A DNA stretch of 64,000 nt from CAZGQY01 sp964528035 (GCA_964528035.1 CAZGQY010000002.1:6968-70967), one strand, 5' to 3'. Shown: positions 1 through 7,880, counted from the first letter of the stretch. Numbers and translations: made by a program. The notes: generated by a model from the sequence alone, not told the origin.

Positions 1-423
1 ATACAAGACAAACCCTCTTTTTCTGTAATCAAAGATTTCACTTAAATCGTGTTGGTCGGTAAGGTGACCTCTCGATTGGAACGTCTTATGTCTGTTTTTC
101 AAGGCAAACTACCGCAATTTTTCAGCCCGGGCAGGGAGTGTGCCGGATGAATTCAATCTGGGGATAGGATTTGCCTTCTGATTCACCATTATAAGCGGTA
201 ATCTATTTTGTTATATTTAGCCTTCTATGAAAAAGCCGGTTTTAAAAACCGGCCTCACCATCCCTTTATTTGTGGTTTTGTATGCTCTCATTCGCGATCC
301 TTTCCTACGAAACCGCAGTGAACAATGCGGGATGAGTTTCGACGAGATTATGCAGACGGTTGTAGATTTAAGTAACCCTGCTCAACTTGTCGAGCCCTTT
401 AGTCGAGCAATGTTTGCATCATT
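1..423. other. No supported gene; left edge of accessory region
   Basis: This stretch has no open frame with convincing coding character. A short frame on the + strand starting at 227 runs straight through a strong hairpin (235-253) and resembles no family I know, so I do not call it. The only structure I see is that hairpin, described separately. Confidence 0.5.
229..253 (-). terminator. Intrinsic terminator-like hairpin, reading leftwards
   Basis: The arms GCCGGTTTT (235-243) and AAAACCGGC (245-253) pair perfectly around a single-base loop. Read on the minus strand the hairpin is followed directly by a run of five T (complement of 230-234). That is the layout of a Rho-independent terminator for a leftward transcript. 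No minus-strand gene is visible immediately to the right, so its client is unknown. Confidence 0.4.
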
Positions 424-699
424 CGCTGCCAGCCAGGAAAAGTGAATACGAAGGCTGGTAGTCCCCGGGAGGCGTAGGTCATGTTGGATACCCGTCGTGC
501 GGAGCGCCAGAGGGGATCCGAAATTACATCCGAAACGCCGTTCCGCCATTTGAGGCAGTCCTGGCGTAACGTTTATGAAGTACTATGTGGAGCCGTGACG
601 AACGCAGGGCAGCCGGGGCTCAATGGTTGTCGCGTAGGCGAGTCGATTCTGGTTGACTCGGATGTCCCGCAATCTTTCACGAGGTAGCGACTCACTTAT
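424..699 (+). repeat. Direct repeat copy A (276 bp), pair of 7881-8156
   Basis: This block aligns without gaps to 7881-8156 at a constant offset of 7457 bp. It is almost identical from about 439 to 659, with scattered differences at both ends. The terminal part (about 613-699) also matches 4239-4326 in inverted orientation. A 68-codon frame (481-687) is open in both copies, but it matches no family I recognise, and the high identity extends outside it, so I treat this as a repeat rather than a gene. It contains the 22-bp dyad at 639-660. Confidence 0.9.
639..660 (+). other. Candidate tyrosine-recombinase core site (copy A)
   Basis: Left arm CGAGTCGA (639-646), centre TTCTGG (647-652), right arm TTGACTCG (653-660). 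The arms are inverted repeats with one mismatch around a 6-bp centre, the geometry of Xer/dif-like sites. The same dyad occurs in copies B and C. The function is inferred from geometry and from the recombinase at 4655-5281. Confidence 0.4.
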
Positions 700-727
700 C
701 CGAGGGTCGCGGTACAGGATGATTTAA

Positions 728-1048
728 ATGAAACTAAAGCGACTATACATCTTAGCTATTATGTTTTTAACCTTAGGCTCTTGCTCAATTCTCGCCGCTC
801 CAAGTTGGTCGCCTTATGCCAATGTTGCTGAGATTAGAATATCTAAGGGCAATCTGTATGTGCAACTATCGGGCAATATACTCAACACCTGCGCCAACTT
901 TGCAGTAGTCAATATTAGCTCGGAAGGAGCTCCTCAAATGTTCGCCATGGTGATGGCTTCCTTTACGAGCGGCAAACAGATTGGCTTATACCTCTCTGAT
1001 AGATGCGATCCAACCTATTACTCCTTGCTTGGAACGAGAATCAGGTAG
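728..1048 (+). CDS. Small secreted protein, paralog of the next gene
   Basis: A 106-residue protein with an N-terminal signal peptide (Lys/Arg start, hydrophobic core to about residue 20, Ala-Ala before the mature part; a Cys in the core could also suggest a lipobox). The mature part is homologous along its length to the product of 1055-1468. Shared features are a W-x-P-Y start, an E-I-S-x-G-x-L-Y strand, a central Cys followed by a hydrophobic strand, a helix with alternating Met/Ala, and a late Cys before an I-R end. The spacing suggests a compact disulfide-bonded domain. The layout loosely recalls small secreted beta-barrel proteins of the SubB/AB5 type, but I cannot confirm that. The gene begins about 28 bp after repeat copy A. 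Confidence 0.6.
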   Translation: MKLKRLYILAIMFLTLGSCSILAAPSWSPYANVAEIRISKGNLYVQLSGNILNTCANFAVVNISSEGAPQMFAMVMASFTSGKQIGLYLSDRCDPTYYSLLGTRIR

Positions 1049-1054
1049 GTAATA

Positions 1055-1468
1055 ATGAAGTCGCAGTGTGGATCGATGGTAGCTCGTTGGGCTTATATTG
1101 TATTGACGGTTCTTTCCCTGCATCTCGTCACACGATCTGCGCTTGCAGAAAAGACGATCGAGCAACCGACTTCAGTATCAGCACCAGCCCAAACCACTAA
1201 AGATGCGACCGAAAGCTGGGGTCCATACGAACATTTGAGCGTCGTTGAAATATCCAATGGCCACTTATATTTGAAATCACCTTCTTATACTGTTTGTAGC
1301 GCCGGAGGCTTTCTGGCACTAGACATGACTTCAGGCACGGAATGGATAGAGTATTACACTGCGGCTATGATGGCCAACGCCAAAAACAAGAGAGTTAGCC
1401 TGCGTATTAATAGCTGCAATAATTCGACCTACGTGCCAGCGATTGGTATTCGTTTGAACGGGCAGTGA
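1055..1468 (+). CDS. Small secreted protein, paralog of the preceding gene
   Basis: A 137-residue protein starting 6 bp after the previous stop, with a purine-rich AGGTAGGT stretch upstream of the ATG. It has a long signal peptide (hydrophobic core about residues 9-26, Ala-Leu-Ala-Glu cleavage region), a Thr/Pro/Ala-rich linker, and then a domain matching the product of 728-1048 (W-G-P-Y start, two conserved Cys, I-R near the end). It overlaps the following gene by one base (TGATG), so the three genes look cotranscribed. The tandem homologs imply local duplication and divergence. The function is not recognised. Confidence 0.6.
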   Translation: MKSQCGSMVARWAYIVLTVLSLHLVTRSALAEKTIEQPTSVSAPAQTTKDATESWGPYEHLSVVEISNGHLYLKSPSYTVCSAGGFLALDMTSGTEWIEYYTAAMMANAKNKRVSLRINSCNNSTYVPAIGIRLNGQ

Positions 1469-2964
1469 TGCAAAAACAAATTCGAGTTACCCTAATATTA
1501 TTGATTTGCTTAGCCACCTTTGCTGGGACTTTATTTGCGTCAAACGAATATACTGCACTATTTCAAGATAATTTTGGTCCTATCAAAACCGTTAAGAGAA
1601 TCACAGTAGATGGCACGCATGCCACCATTACGGACCTAAATGGCAATGAAACATCCGGTGATGCCTGCCAACTACTTGGTTGCGCTGGTTCTACCCTTAT
1701 AATCGAAAACTTCAAGATCACAGCCACAGATATAGGCCCTGAAGAAGCTTGCATTCGGCTAAAAAATAGGTCGAACATCATCGTGCGCCATAACTTTATA
1801 GGGCCGTGTTCAGGCACTACGAAATGGATAGAAAGGGCATGGGCAATTTTGGCAACTGGCAACGGCAATACGACCTCAATTAGTGTCGAAGAGAACAAAT
1901 TTAGGGAGATTGAAGCTGGCGTGCGTCTCGATCGTCTAGAAGGCGGTGCATCGATAAGCAAAAACACCTTTTATGAGTTAGATACTACGGTCAACCTAAA
2001 GACAGGCGTGATCAGCTTAAAAGATGTTAGGGGAGCAGGTAATAGAATTGAATATAACCAGATTATCATTAGCACAGAAAACTGTTCGAAAGTAGCCTAT
2101 GACAACCCAGATTTTGATACCATAAGTGTATACAACAGTCGTGGCACAGCCGCTTCGCCAATCCAGATCGTTGAAAATCGGGTGCATGGCAGCAGTTGCC
2201 CCAGTGCACCACCACCTGGGCGCCTTCGTTCAGGGGCAGGCATCATTGTTGATGGTAAGTGCGTCGATCTATCAGGGGGCAATGGCGCCTTAGATCCAAA
2301 TAAGTTATGTTTAGAAAGACCGCAAGACCATTGGAATGGTTACATCCACATTAAAAACAATACCTTAGTTAATGCCGGACCGCAACAGACGATCGTTATT
2401 AGTGGTGGCCGAAATATAGCCGTCGAAGGTAATCGAATTTATACTAAAAGCACTACCTATTCGAATCCAATAGTTTATTCTCATTTTCAACCTATAGGCA
2501 TGTCTGATTATTGGATCACTGTCTAATTTAAAAATGGCGATACTGTCGCTGCGAGCGCAGATGATTGTAGTTCGGTTGGTGGCACAACTTGCCCATATAT
2601 GCGCCAGGGGTCGTGCTATAACGTCACATTTAAGGACAATAAAATACAATTCCTCAGAAATGGAACTCCCGATCCTTCTGTGTACATCCCGCATGTGAAT
2701 GAGTGGGATGAAAACTATGTCTATGGTACTAACCCACACATGCCGCCCACCCCACGTAGGCCAGACGACAAACCACCACCATGCCCAGACGGAAAACTAA
2801 CGAAACCATGCGAGGGCTATAACACCTGTTGCGCTGGCGAGTTCAAAAACGGATGGTGTGCTGATTTTTATGAAGCGCCAAGCAACTACAACCGCAATCC
2901 CTTAAAGGGAACGGGCAATGTCTATTCCGACTTTAGTTTAACGTCTGAGATTTTGATCAAATGA
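1468..2964 (+). pseudogene. Secreted parallel beta-helix protein interrupted by an in-frame TAA
   Basis: Reading from ATG 1468, the frame encodes a signal peptide (about residues 1-25) and a long region rich in short Ile/Val/Asn turns typical of right-handed parallel beta-helix (PbH1) proteins. A TAA at 2524-2526 stops this frame after about 352 residues. The very same frame stays open from 2527 to the TGA at 2962-2964 and continues with similar composition (further turns, a Pro-rich linker, a Cys-rich tail). A single C-to-T change (CAA to TAA) would explain the break. Either this is a recent nonsense pseudogene, a sequencing error, or a stop that is read through. Upstream it overlaps the preceding stop by one base, so it ends a three-gene operon of secreted proteins. 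Confidence 0.65.
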
Positions 2965-3439
2965 GGAAATAGAGCAATAAAAAAACGGTAGTTTTAGTCC
3001 AATCAGAATATAATAATCGACCTGTAAATTGTCAATTTCGGTTGGGACCAATCGGGGGGATATTAGGCGAGAATGAACATCCTCCAATAACCGGAAACTG
3101 TCCTGAGTTGCTTTTCACCCAAGTACGACACTTAACGCCGTATGTATTTGATAATAAAAGACCTGTGGTGAGGAAATGGCATTACACGGCGTCGATCGCG
3201 GGTTTTGTTCCTCCTAAATGCTTGAATAAATCGAGCTGTTCAGCATATAGATAATCGTAAAAATACTGCGATAATTGATCAGGGAATTTGAGGGTTGAAG
3301 ACTATTTAAATTTGTATATTATCCGTGAACGGGAAGATATCCCTTTCAGACCTACAAAGATCAAATCTTAACTTTGTGATTGCGATCATGTTTTTGGACA
3401 AGATGTCCGAATCCGAATAATGACTTGTTAGGCGTACAA
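2965..3439 (+). other. Intergenic stretch before the cassette-like genes
   Basis: About 475 bp without a supported gene. A 70-codon frame (3042-3254) has no family resemblance and no good ribosome site. The stretch ends in GTTAGGC (3427-3433), which fits the integron attC R' core (GTTRRRY) and lies 6 bp before the start codon of the next gene. I could not find a matching R'' partner, so a complete attC is not shown. Confidence 0.4.
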
Positions 3440-4138
3440 ATGAAACTTTACAAATTTAGGTCATTCACTCCATTCGAGTACTTGGCCGATATTTTCGTTC
3501 ACGGTCGGCTATTTTGCTCTCCGTATCAAAATCTCAATGATCCGTTTGAAGGTGTCTTCATCGCTTTGATTCCTACGGACTTCGGTCGTGGATTTGGACT
3601 AAATTTCGGAATGGGAGGCACTGCTGAATTGTTGAGGACTGTCGATGACATTGACGGAGATGCCATTGCCAACAAACGAGTATGCAGTCTTTCAAAATCG
3701 TGGACTGATGTTCGCATGTGGTCACATTATGCCGATGGTCATAGAGGAGTGGCCATTGAGATCGATTTCAATGGGCTAGAAGACGAAGTTCGTGAGGTGC
3801 AGTACATCGACTCCATCGAAAAGTTTGCGTCAGGTATACTTGCCGAAAGCCCAGATGCCGGTGCATTGTTGTGTAGAAAGACATTCCATTGGGATTACGA
3901 GCAGGAATTTCGGATCCTCGGTAGCGGAGAATATTTTCAGATTGAAGGCCGTATTGGGAAAGTCTATGTAGGATCGCGGATGCCGGCCAACCACAAGAAC
4001 CTCTTGCGACAACTCCTACCTTTGGGCACTCGACTGGTGGATACAGAGTTGGAGAAAAATGACATTACCGTTCGTGAGACTCACAGTAGAGCTCTCGATC
4101 AAGGCGAGAGTGTTGCAAACAAAGGCAATCGGCGGTGA
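3440..4138 (+). CDS. DUF2971-type protein (cassette-like)
   Basis: A 232-residue protein starting at ATG 3440, just after an attC-like core; an earlier in-frame start would need the sequence upstream of that core. The N-terminus (LYKFRSFTPFEYLADIF) followed by a G-R-L-F-x-S-P-x-x-x-N-D-P-F-E-G motif is characteristic of DUF2971 proteins. The middle carries C-S-L-S-x-S-W-x-D-x-x-M-W-S-H-Y-A-D-x-H-R-G-V-A-I-E, and later K-x-x-x-W-x-Y-E-x-E-F-R, also diagnostic. DUF2971 proteins are common in integron cassettes and near phage-defence genes; their activity is not established. A 7-bp-arm hairpin (4159-4176) follows the stop codon. Confidence 0.75.
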   Translation: MKLYKFRSFTPFEYLADIFVHGRLFCSPYQNLNDPFEGVFIALIPTDFGRGFGLNFGMGGTAELLRTVDDIDGDAIANKRVCSLSKSWTDVRMWSHYADGHRGVAIEIDFNGLEDEVREVQYIDSIEKFASGILAESPDAGALLCRKTFHWDYEQEFRILGSGEYFQIEGRIGKVYVGSRMPANHKNLLRQLLPLGTRLVDTELEKNDITVRETHSRALDQGESVANKGNRR

Positions 4139-4158
4139 TTGTGCCGTTCACAATATTA

Positions 4159-4176
4159 CACAGGCGCTTGCCTGTG
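4159..4176 (+). terminator. Hairpin after the DUF2971 gene
   Basis: CACAGGC and GCCTGTG form a perfect 7-bp stem with a GCTT loop, 20 bp after the stop codon. There is no T-run after it, so it may be a weak terminator or the remnant of a cassette recombination site rather than a true intrinsic terminator. Confidence 0.3.
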
Positions 4177-4238
4177 CCTAAATCAAGTACTGACTTGTTT
4201 ACGCTGTAAAGCGCGAATGCTCCAGGACGTTATCCCGG

Positions 4239-4326
4239 TTATAAGCGAGTCGCTACCTCGTGATAGATTTCGGGACATCCGAGTCAACCAAAATCGACTC
4301 GTCTACGCGACAACCATTATTGCCCC
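4239..4326 (-). repeat. Inverted partial copy B of the 276-bp repeat
   Basis: The reverse complement of this stretch matches the terminal part of copies A and C (about 613-699 and 8070-8156) with only a handful of substitutions, including GGTTGTCGCGTAG and CACGAGGTAGCGACTC blocks. It lies about 330 bp upstream of the recombinase gene, in the opposite orientation to A and C. It is more diverged than A is from C, so it is not part of the same recent duplication. Confidence 0.8.
4280..4301 (-). other. Candidate tyrosine-recombinase core site (copy B)
   Basis: On the + strand the arms are CGAGTCAA (4280-4287) and TCGACTCG (4294-4301) around a 6-bp centre CCAAAA. This is the inverted equivalent of the dyads at 639-660 and 8096-8117; only the centre differs by one base from copy A. 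The nearest candidate enzyme is encoded at 4655. Confidence 0.4.
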
Positions 4327-4553
4327 GACCGTCCTGCGTCCGCGCCGCTTCGCCACACCATTGCAAGCTCGGCGCAGGCTACACAACACTCCCTCAAATG
4401 ACTGGACACGATTATTCGGATGCCTACTTTGTTTTCCCTCTGGCGCGATTCGCACGCCGGAAAAACAGTGCGGCCTGATCGTTATCGGGGACTCATCGCC
4501 TTCGTTTTACTCTCCATGGCGTTCAGCGAATGAAGTTTCAACTACCGGATTGC

Positions 4554-4605
4554 GCCGGTCGCGAGTCTATCGCGTGACCGTCCGCAGATAGTCCATTACT
4601 GACCA
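4554..4605 (+). repeat. Short repeat E upstream of the recombinase, partner of 7405-7455
   Basis: This ~50-bp block resembles 7405-7455 in the same orientation at roughly 80 percent identity by eye (shared GTCGCGA, TCTATC, CGTGAC and TAGTCC blocks). It contains an imperfect hairpin (GGTCGCGA with TCGCGTGACC). It sits about 50 bp before the recombinase start, so it may be part of the regulatory or end region of that element. Confidence 0.45.
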
Positions 4606-4654
4606 TTCCAAATGGTCAATAATTTGGTTCCTTTTTACAGAAGAGGAACTAATC

Positions 4655-5281
4655 ATGGATCAATCTACCAACTCAAATAGTGAAAAAGAACCCTGGAATA
4701 AAGGCAAACTGGTGGGTCAAAAACCACCGCTAAATCTCAAAGAAATCTGGGCCATCCGGATCCGGTTGCAACTCGCAAATCGAATTCGTGACCTAGCCCT
4801 GTTCAATTTAGCCATCGATAGTAAATTGCGTGCCTGCGATCTGGTGAAGTTGAAAGTCCGAGATGTATCTCATGGAGATCGAATTGCAAAAAGGACGATG
4901 GTGTTGCAACAAAAAACCAAACAGCCCGTCCAGTTCGAAATCATGCAACAAACGAGAGAAGCCATTTTTCTGTGGATCAATCATGTCAATCTAAAACAAA
5001 ATGACTACCTCTTTCCAAGCCGAATCAAAAATTCTCCCCATTTGTCGACGCGACAATATGCCAGGATTGTGGAATCATGGGTTGTATCCATAGGCCTTGA
5101 TCCAGCAGCTTATGGGACACATTCACTTCGTCGAACTAAAGCGTCTTTGATATACCGACGGACCAAGAATTTAAGGGCCGTGCAGTTGCTCTTAGGGCAT
5201 ACGAAATTGGAAAGTACCGTTCGCTACCTAGGGATTGAAGTTGATGATGCATTGGAGATGGCGGAACAAACCGAAGTTTAA
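4655..5281 (+). CDS. Small tyrosine recombinase/integrase
   Basis: A 208-residue, catalytic-domain-only tyrosine recombinase of a family widespread in proteobacteria (N-terminal KEPWNKGKLVGQKPPL signature). All catalytic positions are visible: Arg59 in SKLRACDL, Lys88, His156-x-x-Arg159 in GTHSLRR, His182 in LLLGHT, and the nucleophile Tyr191 in VRYLGI. The protein ends with the typical EVDDALEMAEQTEV. It lacks the separate core-binding domain of larger Xer and phage integrases. A good ribosome site (AGAGGAA) precedes ATG 4655. It is monocistronic, with a terminator-like hairpin at 5299-5323. The repeats around it (B, E, and A/C farther out) make it the obvious candidate driver of rearrangement here. 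Its actual substrate is not known. Confidence 0.9.
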   Translation: MDQSTNSNSEKEPWNKGKLVGQKPPLNLKEIWAIRIRLQLANRIRDLALFNLAIDSKLRACDLVKLKVRDVSHGDRIAKRTMVLQQKTKQPVQFEIMQQTREAIFLWINHVNLKQNDYLFPSRIKNSPHLSTRQYARIVESWVVSIGLDPAAYGTHSLRRTKASLIYRRTKNLRAVQLLLGHTKLESTVRYLGIEVDDALEMAEQTEV

Positions 5282-5298
5282 TAGCGGATTTTTATCGG

Positions 5299-5323
5299 AA
5301 GCGGCTGTTTTTAACAGTCGCTT
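5299..5323 (+). terminator. Terminator-like hairpin after the recombinase
   Basis: AAGCGGCTGTT (5299-5309) and AACAGTCGCTT (5313-5323) pair with one mismatch around TTT. It begins 17 bp after the stop codon. Only a short T-rich stretch follows, so termination strength is uncertain. Confidence 0.5.
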
Positions 5324-5464
5324 TGTGCTCAGGAGCTGACGTACGTGAAATTTTTCGCTTGCCCCAAGCTAAAAGTCAATAAGCGCCTTCAAGGTTTCTG
5401 TTAGAAACTACTAACAACGTCATAATCTACGGAATTGGATATCATGTTGTTTTAGGATGATATA

Positions 5465-5557
5465 CAGTTAAGCAATTGGACCGAATTCACAAAATCGTTG
5501 TCTTGGAAACGAAAAATTGGGAAGATATGTGGAAACTTTATAATTGCTTGTTAGCTG
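5465..5557 (+). repeat. Degenerate attC-like inverted repeat
   Basis: The left part has TTAAGCAATT (5468-5477) and the right part AATTGCTTGTTAGC (5542-5555). The 8-bp arms AAGCAATT/AATTGCTT pair perfectly about 65 bp apart, and the right end resembles an attC R' core. The left R'' core is eroded. It lies just before the start of the next cassette-like gene, where an attC of the preceding cassette would be expected. Confidence 0.3.
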
Positions 5558-5587
5558 CGTTTGGAGCATGGAGCTAGATTAATAACG

Positions 5588-6346
5588 ATGCTATATAAAT
5601 TTACTCCCACCCTAGATATCGCTGAAAAAGTCTCTACTGGAATATTCCGCTTCTATGAATTAACCAAGTATATAAAAATGGAAGATGAAGTGGGACGATC
5701 AGATCCAGAAGAGTGCTCGGTTAGTTTTCCTACTAAAGAATATGAAGAATTCCCAGACAAGCTACCTATAGGTAGCTTCAGAGGCATTGAATTCAAATGT
5801 ATTAGCACTGGAAATAACGAGGAACATATTAGGCAATATTTTGTGTTTTGCATGAGCACAGAAATGGATAAAAAAGCAATTGGTGACTCTAGATATATTG
5901 TTGAACTTTATCGAGATAACTTTGATTTATTTATGCAGCTCCTAAACGAACCATTTGATGATTCTGCAAATCCCGAAGGTCACCAGTTCTTTAGTCATGG
6001 TGAGGTGAAGTACTACAACATACATAACCACCCTAAACCGTTTATAGGAAATAGGTGGCGTGAGGTGTTTGTAAAACACTCTGATTTTAATTATCAAAAT
6101 GAATATCGGGCAGCCTTTTTTGCTTCAGATCACTTCTTTGATAGAATTTCAGGTAACCCCATGGTGATCGAGAAAAAAATATTCGATCAAAATAAGGAGC
6201 CAATGAGTTTTAATTTGGAGCTGTATGTTCAGTCAGGTATCGATGATGAGGGTTGGCGCTATATTGAACTTGATATTTCAGGGTTCGCTGCCAATATAAG
6301 CCCTGAACAAAGTAACATTACAGAGCTTGTTGCTGAGATAACTTGA
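5588..6346 (+). CDS. Unknown cassette-borne protein, possibly related to DUF2971
   Basis: A 252-residue protein; I choose ATG 5588 (LYKFTPTLDIAEKV) over a TTG nine codons earlier. The N-terminus (LYKF, then G-x-x-R-F-x-x-L-x-x-Y-x-x-x-E-D) and a late W-R-E-V-F-V-K-x-x-D-F-x-Y-Q-N-E-Y-R segment have the same layout as DUF2971 proteins (start with LYKF, end region with x-Y-E-x-E-F-R), so a distant relationship is plausible. No catalytic motif is obvious. It lies between an eroded attC-like repeat and a good attC site (6361-6426), as expected for an integron gene cassette. The base composition is AT-richer than its neighbours, suggesting separate acquisition. Confidence 0.65.
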   Translation: MLYKFTPTLDIAEKVSTGIFRFYELTKYIKMEDEVGRSDPEECSVSFPTKEYEEFPDKLPIGSFRGIEFKCISTGNNEEHIRQYFVFCMSTEMDKKAIGDSRYIVELYRDNFDLFMQLLNEPFDDSANPEGHQFFSHGEVKYYNIHNHPKPFIGNRWREVFVKHSDFNYQNEYRAAFFASDHFFDRISGNPMVIEKKIFDQNKEPMSFNLELYVQSGIDDEGWRYIELDISGFAANISPEQSNITELVAEIT

Positions 6347-6360
6347 ACATTCAAGCAGCA

Positions 6361-6426
6361 GCTAACAAGGCCAGCCAGAGGGGCTTTCGCACTACGTACT
6401 CCCGCCCCTGCTGGCGGCGTTAGAGC
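6361..6426 (+). repeat. Integron attC site
   Basis: R'' core GCTAAC (6361-6366) starts and R' core GCGTTAGA (6417-6424) ends a ~65-bp imperfect palindrome. L''-like GGCCAGC pairs with GCTGGC near the right end, and GAGGGGC pairs with GCCCCTG farther in. This is the usual attC layout. The next gene starts at 6430, only a few bases after the cleavage point, as cassettes typically do. No integron integrase is in the window. Confidence 0.75.
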
Positions 6427-6429
6427 ATC

Positions 6430-7311
6430 ATGCTACAGGATGCACCGCAGATAACCGAAGAAGATCTTCAGAAATGCAGGGACACTGGCGACTATAGCCC
6501 CGTAATGTTCGAATGGTACAAGTTTGTGGCGGGTCTATGTGTCACGTTTTCAAACTTACTCCAAGAATCGCCCGTGATCCGTAAAGACATCTCAGAAAGA
6601 GACTACGGAATACTTATTGGCCTGATTAATCGGGCTTACCGATTAATGCTAACCAACGTGGCCCTTTCTCACGAAGGGGAATTCGGCGAATCTACAAGTA
6701 TCCTTGATCGCTGCATATTCGAAAGCTGCGTCATTTTGAGTTGGCTATGTGCCACAAATACCGAAGATAGATTCGATCGATATGTTGCGTCAGGTCTTAG
6801 GACGGAGCTCGAGCTAAAGGACCAAGTTAATCTCGCCCTTGAGAAAAGAGGCGGAGATGTTCTCTTAATCGAGAAACGAATGTTGGACTCTGTTGCAGAC
6901 TGTATTGCGGAAGCGGGTTTTGTTGACGATCAGATTCGAGAAATGAAACCGCTTCCTAATCTAGCAGCGATGCTAGAAGCCCTTGGTTACAAGCGCTTTG
7001 CTTATACAGCGGGCCAAAGAATCGGATCGCATCATGTTCATGGTACTTGGGTAGGGTTAAGAAACCATTTCATTGAGAAAGAGGAAGATACTGGTCGTTA
7101 TCGCGCACGACAGAAAAGTTACACTCATATCAACCAATATGTTTACATTACGAGTATTGTATTAGCTGCACTATCTAAGTTCGTTGATTTCGTATTTGAA
7201 GATGCCGATGAGGAAAAGGGCGAGATATTAAATCTATTTGAATCTACGGACGAAAATATACGAATGCTAAATATTGAAATCGTTGGTGGGGATTTCGATG
7301 CGATTGCCTAA
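6430..7311 (+). CDS. DUF5677-type protein (integron cassette)
   Basis: A 293-residue, largely helical protein. The pattern of a long helix with R-A-Y-R-L-M-L-T-N-V-A-L-S, an E-S-x-x-x-L-S-W-L-C-A segment, and a late G-S-H-H-V-H-G-T-W-V-G-L-R segment with closely spaced His matches DUF5677 proteins as I know them. These are frequent in integron cassettes and have no established function. ATG 6430 lies directly after an attC site and no other start fits the cassette boundary. Its own downstream attC is not clear; GCGTTAAC (7356-7363) may be an eroded R' core. Confidence 0.7.
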   Translation: MLQDAPQITEEDLQKCRDTGDYSPVMFEWYKFVAGLCVTFSNLLQESPVIRKDISERDYGILIGLINRAYRLMLTNVALSHEGEFGESTSILDRCIFESCVILSWLCATNTEDRFDRYVASGLRTELELKDQVNLALEKRGGDVLLIEKRMLDSVADCIAEAGFVDDQIREMKPLPNLAAMLEALGYKRFAYTAGQRIGSHHVHGTWVGLRNHFIEKEEDTGRYRARQKSYTHINQYVYITSIVLAALSKFVDFVFEDADEEKGEILNLFESTDENIRMLNIEIVGGDFDAIA

Positions 7312-7880
7312 AGTGTCCACGAAAGTCGTGCTAGATCACGCACCTATTTCGCAGGCGTTAACCAATTCAATATAAGGCCCGCTGTCCGATTCAGGTTGAC
7401 TCTTGCCTGTCGCGACTCTATCCCGTGACTGCCCGGAGTTAGTCCTTTCCAGTCAGACGAAATATTTAACCCATGATTCGAGCAGCTTGGAGACGATTGA
7501 CCGGTTGTGCTCAAGTGCGGACGTTCGCGTATCGATGAAAGTCTTATTGCGACCGGCTACAGTCTGTGCCAAAAGCAGGCGTTCGTTAAAAATTCCCTAT
7601 CTGTGTTCCTATAAGCAAAAAGCTAGACGCGCGCTCTAAGCCGTTGGGGCATTGGAAAGAAGTATCACTGGCACTGAAAGAACATTTAGATTTTTAACGC
7701 CAGAGATTTCTTCAAAATGGGATTTGTTGCCAATTTGGCCAAATTCTATCGCGATCAAATTGATATCGAATAAAAACAATTGTATCGTATCAATGACAAG
7801 ACTTTTTCTAAAAATGAGCATGGGTTTTCGGTCTACAAATGGGGCTTAATGTAGACGAGGCGTCACTTAATTGCTGCGAC
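7312..7880 (+). other. Non-coding mosaic with degraded repeat copy D and E-like block
   Basis: No supported gene in about 570 bp; the short frames on both strands overlap each other and match nothing. CGATTCAGGTTGACTC (7387-7402) matches the centre and right arm of the candidate core site (644-659 in copy A) in 15 of 16 bases, with the left arm lost. It is followed at 7405-7455 by a block resembling 4554-4605. I read this as the remnant of a further recombination site and element end. Confidence 0.45.
7405..7455 (+). repeat. Partner of repeat E (4554-4605)
   Basis: Shares GTCGCGA, TCTATC, CGTGAC and TAGTCC blocks with 4554-4605 in the same orientation and order. At 4554 the block precedes an intact recombinase; here no recombinase follows, so this may mark a lost or deleted element. 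Confidence 0.45.

Noticed and set aside
227..445. 72-codon frame on the + strand
   Set aside because: It runs through a perfect terminator-like hairpin and resembles no family; I treat it as chance.
481..687. 68-codon frame open in both repeat copies (also 7938-8144)
   Set aside because: Sequence identity extends well outside the frame and no family is recognised, so the conservation is explained by repeat duplication.
3100..3200. ACGCCGT/ACGGCGT inverted repeat as an attC
   Set aside because: The right end lacks a GTTRRRY core and no cassette start follows.
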